A stretch of DNA of 20,315 bases from Bacteroidota bacterium (GCA_023423715.1 JAFAFC010000022.1:1-20315), one strand, 5' to 3'. Counted from the stretch's first letter, positions 7,541 through 15,368 are shown. Numbers and translations are program-made. Notes: generated from the letters alone by a model not told the origin.

Positions 7541-8035
7541 TAAAAGACTGGTAAATTTCCCAACCAACCAATGATCATCGCTTTTTATCGCCAGATCCAT
7601 AATATTGAAAACCTTACTGGTTACGTTTTCCATCTCGGTCATTAACTCAGTGAATTGCTTTGCTTCAGGTGTTGTTTCTTCAACCACTTTAAGCTCTGAA
7701 ATAGAATTCAAAACAGGCTCAATCTCTCTCTTCTTTCTCTCTTTAACCAATTGTTTAAACAAATACCACATATCGCGTTCTGCAACAAAATAGTCTTTAC
7801 GATCGCCCTTTAAAAGTTCTTTTTTAACAATTCCCCACTCAATTAGGTTTCGCAAATTCATGTTCGCATTCCCTCTAGAAATCTGCAAATATTCCATCAC
7901 TTCATCCGTAGACAGAGGTTTTCCTTCTGCTAAAAGTAAAGCGTGAACTTGCGCCATCGTGCGGTTAATTCCCCAATTACTGGCCAATGTTCCCCACGTT
8001 TGGATGTACTTTTCTTTTGCTTCTTCTAATTTCAT
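7535..8035 (-). CDS. GbsR/MarR-type winged-helix transcriptional regulator
   Basis: The protein has 166 residues. A winged-helix DNA-binding domain occupies about residues 15-90: INRTMAQVHALLLAEGKPLS, then the recognition part STDEVMEYLQISRGNANMNL and the wing IVKKELLKGDRKDYFVAE. This matches GbsR-like MarR-superfamily regulators common in Bacteroidota. The C-terminal 70 residues form a helical, highly charged dimerisation arm. No ligand-binding motif is recognisable. It is a single gene with a near-perfect promoter. A palindrome lies across that promoter's -33 region, so autorepression is a reasonable guess. Family members answer to osmolytes such as choline, or control efflux or envelope genes, but nothing here decides the signal. 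The neighbouring membrane genes read in the same direction and may be targets. Confidence 0.85.
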   Translation of the reverse strand: MKLEEAKEKYIQTWGTLASNWGINRTMAQVHALLLAEGKPLSTDEVMEYLQISRGNANMNLRNLIEWGIVKKELLKGDRKDYFVAERDMWYLFKQLVKERKKREIEPVLNSISELKVVEETTPEAKQFTELMTEMENVTSKVFNIMDLAIKSDDHWLVGKFTSLLK

Positions 8036-8051
8036 GTCGTTAAATTCTATT

Positions 8052-8082
8052 CAAAGTTAAACATATTTTTTGAATTTTCAAA
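8052..8082 (-). promoter_or_regulatory. Strong Bacteroidota-type promoter of the GbsR-like gene
   Basis: On the minus strand, TTTG (8082-8079) is followed after 19 bp by TAACTTTG (8059-8052), an exact fit to TTTG-N19-TAnnTTTG. The expected start of transcription is near 8045, giving a leader of about 10 nt. Confidence 0.75.
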
Positions 8083-8083
8083 A
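8068..8083. promoter_or_regulatory. Palindromic operator candidate
   Basis: TTTTGAA-TT-TTCAAAA is a perfect inverted repeat with 7-bp arms and a 2-bp centre. It covers the -33 element of the regulator's own promoter. A second, shorter palindrome (ATTTTC-T-GAAAAT) starts at 8083. The position suits a repressor binding its own promoter, but AT-rich sequence produces such repeats by chance. Confidence 0.4.
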
Positions 8084-8116
8084 TTTTCTGAAAATAAAAT
8101 AAATATTATTCTAAAG

Positions 8117-8152
8117 AAAAAAAAACTCCTCAAGAAAAATCTTGAGGAGTTT
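8117..8152 (-). terminator. Intrinsic terminator of the E1 gene
   Basis: A perfect 13-bp stem (8123-8135 with 8140-8152) and a 4-nt loop. On the minus strand it is followed by a run of T. It lies 22 nt past the E1 stop codon. Confidence 0.9.
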
Positions 8153-8173
8153 GTATTTTGAAGTGATACTTTG

Positions 8174-10603
8174 TTAAATCAAAGGATAATTTTGTGGATT
8201 AACCTCGTTAAATAAAGCATACACTTTTTCTACAATATCATCTACAGACGGCTTGGAGAAGTAATCACCATCTGAACCATACGCTGGTCGGTGATCATTC
8301 GCCGCAATTGTCAATGGAGCCGAATCTAAATATCTAAACGCTTTTTGCTTTTCTAAAATCTGCTGAACAATGAAAGCCGATGTTCCACCATCCACATCTT
8401 CATCAATCACAATAAGACGATTGGTTTTTTTCAAACTTTCAGAAATTTCATGCGTAATATCAAATGGAATCAATGATTGAACATCAATTACTTCGATGTT
8501 AATTCCCAATTTCGCCAACACTTCTGCCGCTTCCATGACAATTCTCCAAGTAGAACCATAGGTAACAACAGTTGCATCACTACCCGATCTGGTTACTTCA
8601 ATTTTTCCAACTGGAACGGTAAATTCACCTAAATTATCTGGCTGTGTTTCTTTCAAACGGTATCCGTTCAAACATTCCACAATAACAGCAGGTTCATCCG
8701 TTTTCAGCATGGTATTATAGAATCCAGCTGCTTTTGTAAGGTTTCTTGGAACCAAAATATTAATCCCTTTCGCCAAGTTTAAAATCCCAGCCATTGGTGA
8801 TCCTGAATGCCAAATTCCTTCCAAACGATGTCCACGAGTTCTGATGATTACTGGTGCTTTTTGTCCACCTTTGGTACGATATTGCAACGTCGCCAAATCA
8901 TCACTCATCCCTTGCAAACAGTACAAAATATAATCTAAATATTGGATTTCAGCAATTGGACGAAGTCCTCTCATCGCCAATCCGATACCTTGACCTAAAA
9001 TCGTTGCTTCACGAATTCCCGTATCCGCAATTCGAGTGGCTCCATACTTTAATTGAAGTCCTTCTAAACCTTGGTTTACGTCTCCAATATTCCCAGCATC
9101 TTCTCCAAAAACTAAAGTTTCAGGATATTTTTCGAAAATTTTGTCAAAGTTATTTCGCACCACAACTCTACCATCTACTTCTTGAGATTCCGAAGAAAAA
9201 ATAGGTGCAATTTCTTCCACATTCGTCGCTTTCCATTGCGACTGCGAATATAAATGGGATGAATAATTATCTTTTTCAATTTCTGAAAGTTGCTCTAAAG
9301 CTCCTTTCAATTTTGTTCTCGTTTCTGAAGGTCTATTTTGTGTGAAAATCAAAGCTTGACGTCCAACATGGAACAAATCTTTTTTACCAACCGAAACAAT
9401 TTTATTGAATTTATCCAAATACGATTTTACTTCTGCATTTTGTTCAGCTAATGCTTGAACATGCGGTAAAATCTCATTTTTTATTGAACTAATTGTATTT
9501 TGAAACGCTTCCCACGATCTTTTTTGACCATCTTTCGTCGCTTTCTTTGCTTCTGCATCAATTGCATTCAACTCTTCTTCTGTCGCAAGAGTTTCCGTTT
9601 TCCCGTCGATTTCCACAGAGTAATTTAAAATCCATTCTCTGAATTTCACTAAGCCATCGTGCTCCGATTCCCAAACCAAACGTTCTTCAGATTTATATCT
9701 TTCATGCGAACCTGAAGTGGAATGTCCCTGTGGCTGAGTCACTTCAATTACGTGAACAACAACCGGAATTCCTTGCTCTCTTGAAAATTGCTCTGCTTTT
9801 GCATACGCATCCAACAATGCAGGATAATCCCAAGCTTTCACTTGGATAATCTCGCATCCTTGATTTTCGTCTTCTTTTCTTTGGAAACCAGAAAGCATTT
9901 CCGAAATATCTGCTTTGGCTCTTTGATTTTGAGTTGGAACCGAAATCCCATAACCATCATCCCAGATCGAAACAATCATCGGAACTTGCAATGCACACGC
10001 TGCATTCAATGTTTCCCAGAAATGACCTTCCGCTGTAGAAGCATCTCCGATAGTACCAAAAGCTACTTCACGTCCTCCGTTTGAAAATTTCTCTGAACCT
10101 GGAAATGAAACTTCTTTGAACACTTTAGATGCTTGAGCCAATCCTAACAAACGTGGCATTTGACCTGCTGTAGGCGAGATATCACTAGAAATATTTTTAA
10201 TCTGCGTAAGATCTTTCCAACTTCCATCTTCATTCAAACTCCGTGTTCCGTAATGGCCATTCATTTGGCGCCCTGCCGTTGCTGGTTCACGCTCTACATT
10301 GGTATCAGCATATAATTGTGCGAAAAAACTTTCCACAGTTAACGCCTCAATAGCCATTGCAAAGGTCTGATCACGATAATATCCCGAACGCCAGTCTCCA
10401 TTTCTAAAGATTTTGGACATTGCAATCTGAGGAAGTTCTTTACCATCACCAAAAATTCCGAATTTTGCCTTACCTGTAAGCACTTCTCGCCTACCTAAGT
10501 ATGACATTTCTCGGGAAATTCTCCCTAGACGGTAATCATCAAGTATATTTTTTTTGAAATCTTCGAATGAGATTTGTTGTGTTTCTAAATATGTTTCTTC
10601 CAT
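8174..10603 (-). CDS. 2-oxoacid dehydrogenase E1, fused alpha and beta subunits
   Basis: The protein has 809 residues and carries both halves of a thiamine-diphosphate-dependent E1 in one chain. The alpha half (about 1-400) shows YRDQT (76-80), the TPP/Mg motif GDASTAEG (186-193) with WDDGYGIS (214-221), and the active-site loop GHSTSGSHERYK (293-304). The beta half (about 475-809) shows VFGEDAG, IREATILGQGIGLA, AEIQYLDYI, WHSGSP and VIDVQSLIPFD, nearest to branched-chain E1 beta. It decarboxylates a 2-oxoacid and acetylates or acylates lipoyl-E2. The substrate is probably branched-chain or another 2-oxoacid rather than pyruvate, but the sequence does not prove this. No E2 lies nearby; E3 is at 1670-3061. 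The usual alpha-subunit Asn-Asn-Gly-Tyr before Ile-Ser appears as Asp-Asp-Gly-Tyr. Such fusions are common in Flavobacteriia. The gene is monocistronic with its own terminator. Confidence 0.9.
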   Translation of the reverse strand: MEETYLETQQISFEDFKKNILDDYRLGRISREMSYLGRREVLTGKAKFGIFGDGKELPQIAMSKIFRNGDWRSGYYRDQTFAMAIEALTVESFFAQLYADTNVEREPATAGRQMNGHYGTRSLNEDGSWKDLTQIKNISSDISPTAGQMPRLLGLAQASKVFKEVSFPGSEKFSNGGREVAFGTIGDASTAEGHFWETLNAACALQVPMIVSIWDDGYGISVPTQNQRAKADISEMLSGFQRKEDENQGCEIIQVKAWDYPALLDAYAKAEQFSREQGIPVVVHVIEVTQPQGHSTSGSHERYKSEERLVWESEHDGLVKFREWILNYSVEIDGKTETLATEEELNAIDAEAKKATKDGQKRSWEAFQNTISSIKNEILPHVQALAEQNAEVKSYLDKFNKIVSVGKKDLFHVGRQALIFTQNRPSETRTKLKGALEQLSEIEKDNYSSHLYSQSQWKATNVEEIAPIFSSESQEVDGRVVVRNNFDKIFEKYPETLVFGEDAGNIGDVNQGLEGLQLKYGATRIADTGIREATILGQGIGLAMRGLRPIAEIQYLDYILYCLQGMSDDLATLQYRTKGGQKAPVIIRTRGHRLEGIWHSGSPMAGILNLAKGINILVPRNLTKAAGFYNTMLKTDEPAVIVECLNGYRLKETQPDNLGEFTVPVGKIEVTRSGSDATVVTYGSTWRIVMEAAEVLAKLGINIEVIDVQSLIPFDITHEISESLKKTNRLIVIDEDVDGGTSAFIVQQILEKQKAFRYLDSAPLTIAANDHRPAYGSDGDYFSKPSVDDIVEKVYALFNEVNPQNYPLI

Positions 10604-10893
10604 GCTAAAACAGGATTTTTACAAATATAATAAAATTAACCAATTTGAAAAGTTTAATTTATAAATATCATAAATAATTCAATATTATTTTAATAATTCA
10701 ATAAAAACACATTTAAACTTCGATTTACTCAAAAAGCAATTCAAAACATTTAAAATTTAATAAAGAATTCGGCTTGATCAGAATTGAAAATGGGCATTCA
10801 AAATTGAATGAAAAACAATATAAAGAAAATAAAATACGAATAATGAAATTAAAAAATAGACTTTAAACTCATAAATGAGTAAAAAAGTAAGCC
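10604..10893. other. AT-rich intergenic region with E1 promoter
   Basis: This 290-bp stretch separates the E1 gene and the polyprenyl synthase gene. I see no convincing ORF on either strand. It holds a -7 box TATATTTG (minus, 10629-10622) about 19 nt before the E1 start, with no good -33 partner. It also holds a palindrome ATTCAA-AA-TTGAAT (10796-10809) and a weak inverted repeat ACTCAT / ATGAGT (10867-10880) just past the polyprenyl synthase stop, which is a poor terminator candidate. Confidence 0.5.
10622..10629 (-). promoter_or_regulatory. -7 box of the E1 promoter
   Basis: TATATTTG on the minus strand exactly fits TAnnTTTG. The predicted transcription start is near 10615, about 12 nt ahead of the ATG. 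No TTG or TTTG lies at 17-23 bp upstream, so the promoter is only half-supported. Confidence 0.5.
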
Positions 10894-11871
10894 TTAAAAC
10901 TTACGTTCGATTACGTAATCAAGCATCAAATGCAACGCTTGTTTGGCTTCAGAATCTGGAAACTCGTTTAGAATAGTCTTAGCTTTTGTATGAAAATCAT
11001 TCATGACGCCCATCGCGTAATCCAATCCACCAGACGTTTTTACGAATTCTATTAACTCTTTCACACGTTTTTTATCGTTGTTATATCGCTTTACCGTGTT
11101 GAAATAATATGCGCGATCTTTCTCCGAAGCGATTTTCAATGTATGAATCAATGGAAGCGTCATCTTCTGTTCCTTAATGTCGATTCCCACAGGTTTTCCA
11201 ATCACATTAGAACTTAGATAATCAAACAAATCATCTTTAATTTGGAAAGCCATTCCCGTGTACGTTCCGAAGTCCATCATTTTCTTCGCCATCGCTTCAT
11301 CAACGTTGTTCGAAAGAACGCCGATTTCGCAACAAGCAGCAATTAGTGTTGCTGTTTTTTGTCGAATAATTTCATAATAAACATCCTCGGTAATGTCTAA
11401 TTTACGGGCTTTTTCCAATTGTAAAAGCTCACCTTCTGACATTTCACGAATCGTCCTAGCAATCACCGAAAGAAGATCATAATCTTTGTTATCAGTGGAA
11501 AGTAAAACGGATTTTGCCAAAAGATAATCACCAACTAGAACGGCAATTTTGTTTTTCCAAAGCGCATTAATGGAGAAAAAATTACGCCTCTTGAAACTTT
11601 CATCCACAACATCATCATGAACCAAAGTCGCCGTGTGAATCAACTCAATCATAGACGCACCACGAAAGGTTTTTTCATTGACATCGCCCACCAATTTCGC
11701 ACAAAGAAAGACGAACATGGGGCGCATTTGCTTCCCTTTAGTCGTCACAATAAAACGCGTAACCTTATCTAATAAAGCCACATTACTTTTCATCGATTCA
11801 TAAAACTTTTGCTCGAAAAGTTTCATCTCCGAATTGATAGGACGTTTTATTTCTTCTACGATGTTTGCCAC
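10894..11871 (-). CDS. Long-chain trans-polyprenyl diphosphate synthase
   Basis: The protein has 325 residues. It condenses isopentenyl diphosphate onto an allylic primer to make the prenyl tail of the respiratory quinone. The start codon is GTG at 11871. GKQMRP (46-51) binds substrate. The first Asp-rich motif DDVVD is at 86-90, followed by RR (95-96). The second, DDLFD, is at 213-217. The residue five before the first motif is Ala81, within HTATLVHDD, and a small residue there is the pattern of long-chain enzymes of the IspB type. Flavobacteriia mostly carry menaquinone-6, so a hexaprenyl product is a fair guess, but chain length cannot be read with certainty. No membrane segment is seen. 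A good -7 box lies at 11904-11911. It is divergent from the plus-strand promoter at 11966. Confidence 0.92.
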   Translation of the reverse strand: MANIVEEIKRPINSEMKLFEQKFYESMKSNVALLDKVTRFIVTTKGKQMRPMFVFLCAKLVGDVNEKTFRGASMIELIHTATLVHDDVVDESFKRRNFFSINALWKNKIAVLVGDYLLAKSVLLSTDNKDYDLLSVIARTIREMSEGELLQLEKARKLDITEDVYYEIIRQKTATLIAACCEIGVLSNNVDEAMAKKMMDFGTYTGMAFQIKDDLFDYLSSNVIGKPVGIDIKEQKMTLPLIHTLKIASEKDRAYYFNTVKRYNNDKKRVKELIEFVKTSGGLDYAMGVMNDFHTKAKTILNEFPDSEAKQALHLMLDYVIERKF

Positions 11872-11903
11872 GAAATAAGGGAACTAAGTGTTGAAAAATC
11901 GGA

Positions 11904-11911
11904 CAAATATA
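11904..11911 (-). promoter_or_regulatory. -7 box of the polyprenyl synthase promoter
   Basis: TATATTTG on the minus strand exactly matches TAnnTTTG. Transcription would start near 11897, about 25 nt before the GTG. The -33 element is unclear. Confidence 0.55.
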
Positions 11912-11965
11912 GTTTTTAATTTGCAGAAATTAAAGCCGAAATGATTTTTGTATTGGATAAATTAC

Positions 11966-11973
11966 TAATTTTG
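11966..11973 (+). promoter_or_regulatory. -7 box of an orphan plus-strand promoter
   Basis: TAATTTTG exactly fits TAnnTTTG. A TTTTTG ends 15 bp upstream, slightly closer than usual. Transcription would start near 11980. The first ATGs downstream (11991 and 11996) are followed at once by stop codons, so no intact gene is served. Confidence 0.45.
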
Positions 11974-11990
11974 AAAGACAACAAAAACAA

Positions 11991-12170
11991 ATGCCATGAA
12001 AAAATAGTATTTCCTTTGGTGCTTCTGCCAATACGCAATCTATTCTTTAATCAAAATAGTAAAAATCTTCTAAAATTTTTCATTTCTGGTAAAACTGGAT
12101 TTTCACGAAAGAAAATGGGAGATTACAAAAAGACAATCAAATAGATACAGGTTGAATAATTGATTTTTTT
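11991..12170 (+). pseudogene. Possible decayed gene (NADPH-dependent FMN reductase-like) or untranslated RNA
   Basis: Downstream of a plausible promoter, two overlapping ATGs open only two- or three-codon frames: ATG CCA TGA at 11991 and ATG AAA AAA TAG at 11996. In the next frame, 12015-12050 reads FGASANTQSIL and then a stop. This recalls the phosphate-loop start of NADPH-dependent FMN reductases (M-K-K-I-x-x-F-G-A-S-x-x-x-x-S-I). Joining it to the MKK start would need a base added in the A-run and bases removed from the T-run. No later part of the family is visible, so at most the 5' end survives. A 67-codon open frame over 11941-12144 begins upstream of the promoter and looks like chance. 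The alternative is a small RNA running from the promoter to the hairpin at 12172-12247. The resemblance is weak and short. Confidence 0.3.
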
Positions 12171-12171
12171 T

Positions 12172-12247
12172 TAACACCGCTGTAGGAATTAAACTCCTTT
12201 TATTTTCTTAAAGATGAATTCTATTTCTGCAGCTGTGTTATTTTTTT
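12172..12247 (+). terminator. Large imperfect palindrome with T-tail, plus-strand terminator candidate
   Basis: TAACACCGCTGTAGGAATT (12172-12190) pairs imperfectly with GAATTC...GCAGCTGTGTTA (12216-12240) around an AT-rich loop of about 25 nt. Seven T follow at 12241-12247, so it acts on the plus strand. On the minus strand the flanking runs are A, so it cannot terminate the neighbouring minus-strand gene, whose stop codon (12240-12238) lies inside it. It could also be the core of a very small inverted-repeat element. Confidence 0.45.
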
Positions 12248-13143
12248 AGAATGTGATTCGGAATGAAATACAATTTTGATGGAACCGTTTTTAACGGAAA
12301 AATAAAGCGTTCTGAACTGATAAAAATCCCGTTCTCATTCACGGCAATTCCTTCTACTTGCCCTACTTTCAAGGCGTTTCCAAGTTTAATCTTTCGAAAT
12401 TTTGATGGCAACCAATTTCCATTTTCATCTACATTAAAAATCGCTAAATACACCTTCAATGTTTTGGTATACCCCACAACATAGAGTTGATTTTCATAGA
12501 AATACGCATCCGTTGCTGAAAACTGAATTGGTGCACTTTCCTTTTTTTCTAAACTTTGATTTTCAATTGAATTTAAATCCAATTCATATCTAGAAATATT
12601 TTTCGAAGCCCATTCTTTATTGAAAATTTGGATTTTATTATTGTGATAAACCATGGCTTCAACATCAAAATCGGTTTTCAAATTTTTTGGTGTAAAATCG
12701 GTCTGGTTTTGAAACTGAAACGGAAATTCTTTGACTGAATTTATATCTAAGTTTTGATTTTGAAATGGAATCTTGAATACTTTCAAATCTTTTCGAGTTC
12801 CGAGATTGTTTCCAAAATCACCAATAAAAATTGACGTTGAATCAGCTGAAATAGCTTCCCAATCTATATTTCGGAGATTGGTTTGATACACTTTTTCAAT
12901 TTTTCCATTTTGCGTATTCAATTGAAAAATCTCAGAAGAATTCCCCGAATCATTGATCGTTAGTAAGTGTCCTTGAAAAAAGGTTAATCCCGAATTTTCA
13001 TTCAACGAATCTGATAATTGAGTAATTTGAAACTTCTTTAGTGGAATGCGCTTTGCTTGCGCTGAGACTAGTGAAACACTAACAACAAACACAAAAAAAA
13101 GTGTTTGTAGAATTCGATTTTTAAATGGAAACGCTGCGTTCAA
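12238..13143 (-). CDS. Secreted propeller-like protein, unknown function
   Basis: The protein has 301 residues. It starts at TTG 13143, since no ATG precedes the signal peptide and TTG lies 9 nt after the rlmN stop. Residues 1-28 form a signal peptide (basic NR, hydrophobic core, then VSA|QA), so it is exported by Sec. The mature part carries repeated beta-rich units: SGLTFFQGHLLTINDSGNSS (near 51-70), WEAISADSTSIFIGDFGNNLG and VEAMVYHNNKIQIFNKEW. The pattern of an opening SGL..NDSG and a middle DWEAI..IGDFGNN belongs to a widespread family of secreted Bacteroidota proteins with an SMP-30/phytase-like propeller. No C-terminal type IX sorting domain is visible; it ends IPNHILKK. Enzyme activity is not established. 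The 9-nt gap implies cotranscription with rlmN. Confidence 0.7.
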   Translation of the reverse strand: MNAAFPFKNRILQTLFFVFVVSVSLVSAQAKRIPLKKFQITQLSDSLNENSGLTFFQGHLLTINDSGNSSEIFQLNTQNGKIEKVYQTNLRNIDWEAISADSTSIFIGDFGNNLGTRKDLKVFKIPFQNQNLDINSVKEFPFQFQNQTDFTPKNLKTDFDVEAMVYHNNKIQIFNKEWASKNISRYELDLNSIENQSLEKKESAPIQFSATDAYFYENQLYVVGYTKTLKVYLAIFNVDENGNWLPSKFRKIKLGNALKVGQVEGIAVNENGIFISSERFIFPLKTVPSKLYFIPNHILKK

Positions 13144-13152
13144 ATTATCAAA

Positions 13153-14190
13153 TTAAGCATCAGCGGTTTTATTAGCAAGTTGTCCGCAAGCTGCATCGAT
13201 ATCACCCCCGCGACTTTTACGAACCATAATCGTAACGCCTGCTTTTTCCAATTCACGAACGTACTTCTCTTCCGCAGCAACACTTCGGTGATCAAATTTT
13301 CCTTCTCCAATTGGATTATACTGAATCAAATTCACTTTTGAAGGAACTTGACGACAGTATCGAATTAAAGCCTTAATATCTTCATCACCATCGTTAATTC
13401 CCTTCCAAACGCAATATTCAAACGTAATTACAGAACCTGTTTTTTCGTACCAATATTGCAAAGCTTCCATAATTTCGGTTAACGGAAACTTTTCTGAAAA
13501 AGGCATAATGTCGTTTCGTTTATGCTCAATTGCGGAATGTAGAGATAAAGCTAATTTCACCTTCAACTCTTCATCAGCAAGCATTTTGATCATTTTAGGA
13601 ATTCCAGATGTAGAAACGGTAATTCGGCGCGCAGACATTCCTAAGCCTTCTGGTTTGGTGATTTTCCGAATGGCTTCCACGACATTTTTGTAGTTCATCA
13701 TCGGCTCACCCATTCCCATAAAAACGATGTTTGAAAGCGGTCGGTCAAAATACAATTTACTTTGACGATCGATTAAAGCCACTTGATCAACGATTTCGGC
13801 AACTTCAAGATTCCGCATACGTTTCAGCTTCGCTGTTGCACAGAATTCACAATTCAACGAACATCCAACTTGTGACGAAACACAAGCCGTAGTACGGGTT
13901 TCCGTAGGAATTAGAACCGATTCTACCAAAAGACCATCATGCAATTTTACTCCATTTTTAATCGTTCCGTCCGTAGATTTCTGTAATAAATCAACCGCAA
14001 TTGGGTTAATGACAAAATCTGCTGAAAGATGTTCTCTTAGGCTTTTTGAAAGATTCGTCATTTCATCAAATGAATGCATATTTTTACTCCACAACCAATC
14101 GTAAACTTGTTTGGCGCGAAAAGCTTTTTCACCCACAGAAACAAAATAATCTTTTAGTTGATCTAATGATAAAGTACGAATATCCTTCAA
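13153..14190 (-). CDS. rlmN: 23S rRNA (adenine-2503-C2)/tRNA methyltransferase
   Basis: The protein has 345 residues. This radical-SAM enzyme methylates C2 of A2503 in 23S rRNA and A37 of some tRNAs. The cluster motif C-x3-C-x2-C is C110, C114 and C117 (GCSLNCEFCATA). The conserved C103 in TACVSSQ and C335 in DAACGQL are the catalytic pair; C335 would be the methyl-carrying cysteine. MGMGEPMMNY (158-167) and SLHS (216-219) are also family landmarks. The only start upstream of the conserved N-terminus is TTG at 14190 (MKDIRTLSLDQLKDYF); no ATG is available. It has its own TATCTTTG -7 box and is followed by the secreted protein 9 nt downstream. All catalytic residues are present. Confidence 0.96.
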   Translation of the reverse strand: MKDIRTLSLDQLKDYFVSVGEKAFRAKQVYDWLWSKNMHSFDEMTNLSKSLREHLSADFVINPIAVDLLQKSTDGTIKNGVKLHDGLLVESVLIPTETRTTACVSSQVGCSLNCEFCATAKLKRMRNLEVAEIVDQVALIDRQSKLYFDRPLSNIVFMGMGEPMMNYKNVVEAIRKITKPEGLGMSARRITVSTSGIPKMIKMLADEELKVKLALSLHSAIEHKRNDIMPFSEKFPLTEIMEALQYWYEKTGSVITFEYCVWKGINDGDEDIKALIRYCRQVPSKVNLIQYNPIGEGKFDHRSVAAEEKYVRELEKAGVTIMVRKSRGGDIDAACGQLANKTADA

Positions 14191-14210
14191 AACAATAGTA
14201 ATTTAAGTTG

Positions 14211-14218
14211 CAAAGATA
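14211..14218 (-). promoter_or_regulatory. -7 box of the rlmN promoter
   Basis: TATCTTTG on the minus strand exactly matches TAnnTTTG. The predicted transcript start is near 14204, leaving about 13 nt before the TTG start codon. This short leader supports TTG 14190 as the start. Confidence 0.55.
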
Positions 14219-14267
14219 CGGCTTTTCCAAATTTCGGAAACCGCTCTTTTTTTTATAGTTTTAACAC

Positions 14268-14298
14268 AAAAAAGCACGAAAAATTTCGTGCTTTTTTT
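14268..14298 (-). terminator. Intrinsic terminator of queA
   Basis: Stem GCACGAAA (14274-14281) with TTTCGTGC (14284-14291), flanked by six A and seven T. On the minus strand a T-run follows the stem, 20 nt past the queA stop. The plus strand also has a T-run. Confidence 0.9.
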
Positions 14299-14318
14299 AT
14301 TTGATTTTCTAAATGAAT

Positions 14319-15368
14319 TTAGATGATTAACATCGCATCACCATACGAATAGAATCTGTATTTTTCTTTGATTGCTTCCTCATACGCATGCATTAAGAAA
14401 TCCTTTCCAGCAAACGCTGCAATCATCATCATTAATGTTGATTTTGGTGTGTGGAAGTTAGTAATCATTGTATTTGCAACCCCGAAATCATGTGGCGGAT
14501 AAATGAATTTATTCGTCCAACCATGATACGGACCAATTTTCTTGTTAGAAGAAACCGAAGTTTCCAAAGCACGCATCGTTGTTGTTCCAACGGCACAAAT
14601 TCTTCTATTTTCTTCAACTGCTTTATTGATAATGTCAACATTTACTTGATCGATAATCGCCTCTTCACTTTCCATTTTATGTTTTGAAAGATCTTCAACC
14701 TCGATTGGGTTAAATGTTCCCAAACCTACATGAAGTGTAATTTCAGCGAAATCAATTCCTTTAATTTCCAAACGCTTCATTAAATGCTTGGAGAAATGCA
14801 AACCTGCTGTAGGAGCTGCAACAGCACCTTCATTTTTCGCATAGATTGTTTGATAACGTTCTGCATCTTCTGCTTCAACCTCTCTCTTAATGTATTTCGG
14901 AAGTGGTGTTTCTCCTAATTCTTTTAATTTCGAACGAAATTCATCGTAAGGTCCGTCAAAAAGGAAACGCAACGTACGACCTCTAGACGTTGTATTGTCA
15001 ATAACTTCTGCTACTAAAGATTCGTCTTCAGTAAAGAAAAGTTTGTTACCAATTCTAATTTTTCTTGCAGGATCTACTAAAACGTCCCACACACGAGTTT
15101 CTTTATCTAACTCTCTTAATAAGAAAACCTCGATTTTTGCACCTGTTTTTTCTTTATTCCCATACAAACGAGCAGGAAATACTTTGGTATTGTTGAAAAT
15201 CATTAAGTCACCTTCATCAAAATAATCGATCACATCTTTGAAAAGTTTATGCTCAATTGTTTCGTCTTTACGGTTTAAAACCATTAAACGAGATTCGTCT
15301 CTGTTTGGTGCTGGATACTCTGCCAATAGTTCTTCTGGCAAATTAAAATTGAAATCTGAAGTTTTCAT
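14319..15368 (-). CDS. queA: S-adenosylmethionine:tRNA ribosyltransferase-isomerase
   Basis: The protein has 349 residues, the usual length. It transfers and rearranges the ribosyl part of SAM onto preQ1 in tRNA to give epoxyqueuosine, the second-last step of queuosine synthesis. The start MKTSDFNFNLPEELLAEYP and the segments NNTKVFPARL, KIEVFLLREL, ETPLPKYIKR, VAAPTAGLHFS, LHVGLGTFNP and GTTTMRALE are hallmark QueA blocks in the right order. The C-terminal NTMITNFHTPKSTLMMMIAAFAG is also conserved. It is a single gene with a near-perfect promoter and its own terminator. No other queuosine gene is in the window. Confidence 0.97.
   Translation of the reverse strand: MKTSDFNFNLPEELLAEYPAPNRDESRLMVLNRKDETIEHKLFKDVIDYFDEGDLMIFNNTKVFPARLYGNKEKTGAKIEVFLLRELDKETRVWDVLVDPARKIRIGNKLFFTEDESLVAEVIDNTTSRGRTLRFLFDGPYDEFRSKLKELGETPLPKYIKREVEAEDAERYQTIYAKNEGAVAAPTAGLHFSKHLMKRLEIKGIDFAEITLHVGLGTFNPIEVEDLSKHKMESEEAIIDQVNVDIINKAVEENRRICAVGTTTMRALETSVSSNKKIGPYHGWTNKFIYPPHDFGVANTMITNFHTPKSTLMMMIAAFAGKDFLMHAYEEAIKEKYRFYSYGDAMLII

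Noticed and set aside
10796..10809. ATTCAA-AA-TTGAAT as an operator
   Set aside because: It is far from both gene starts and short; AT-rich intergenic DNA yields such palindromes easily.
11941..12144. 67-codon open frame on the plus strand
   Set aside because: Its ATG lies upstream of the only promoter, no further in-frame ATG follows until near its end, and its composition shows no coding character or family match.
14221..14252. TTCC / GGAA inverted repeat followed by T8 on the plus strand as a terminator
   Set aside because: The stem is only 4-5 bp, the T-run is 8 nt away, and no plus-strand gene ends there.
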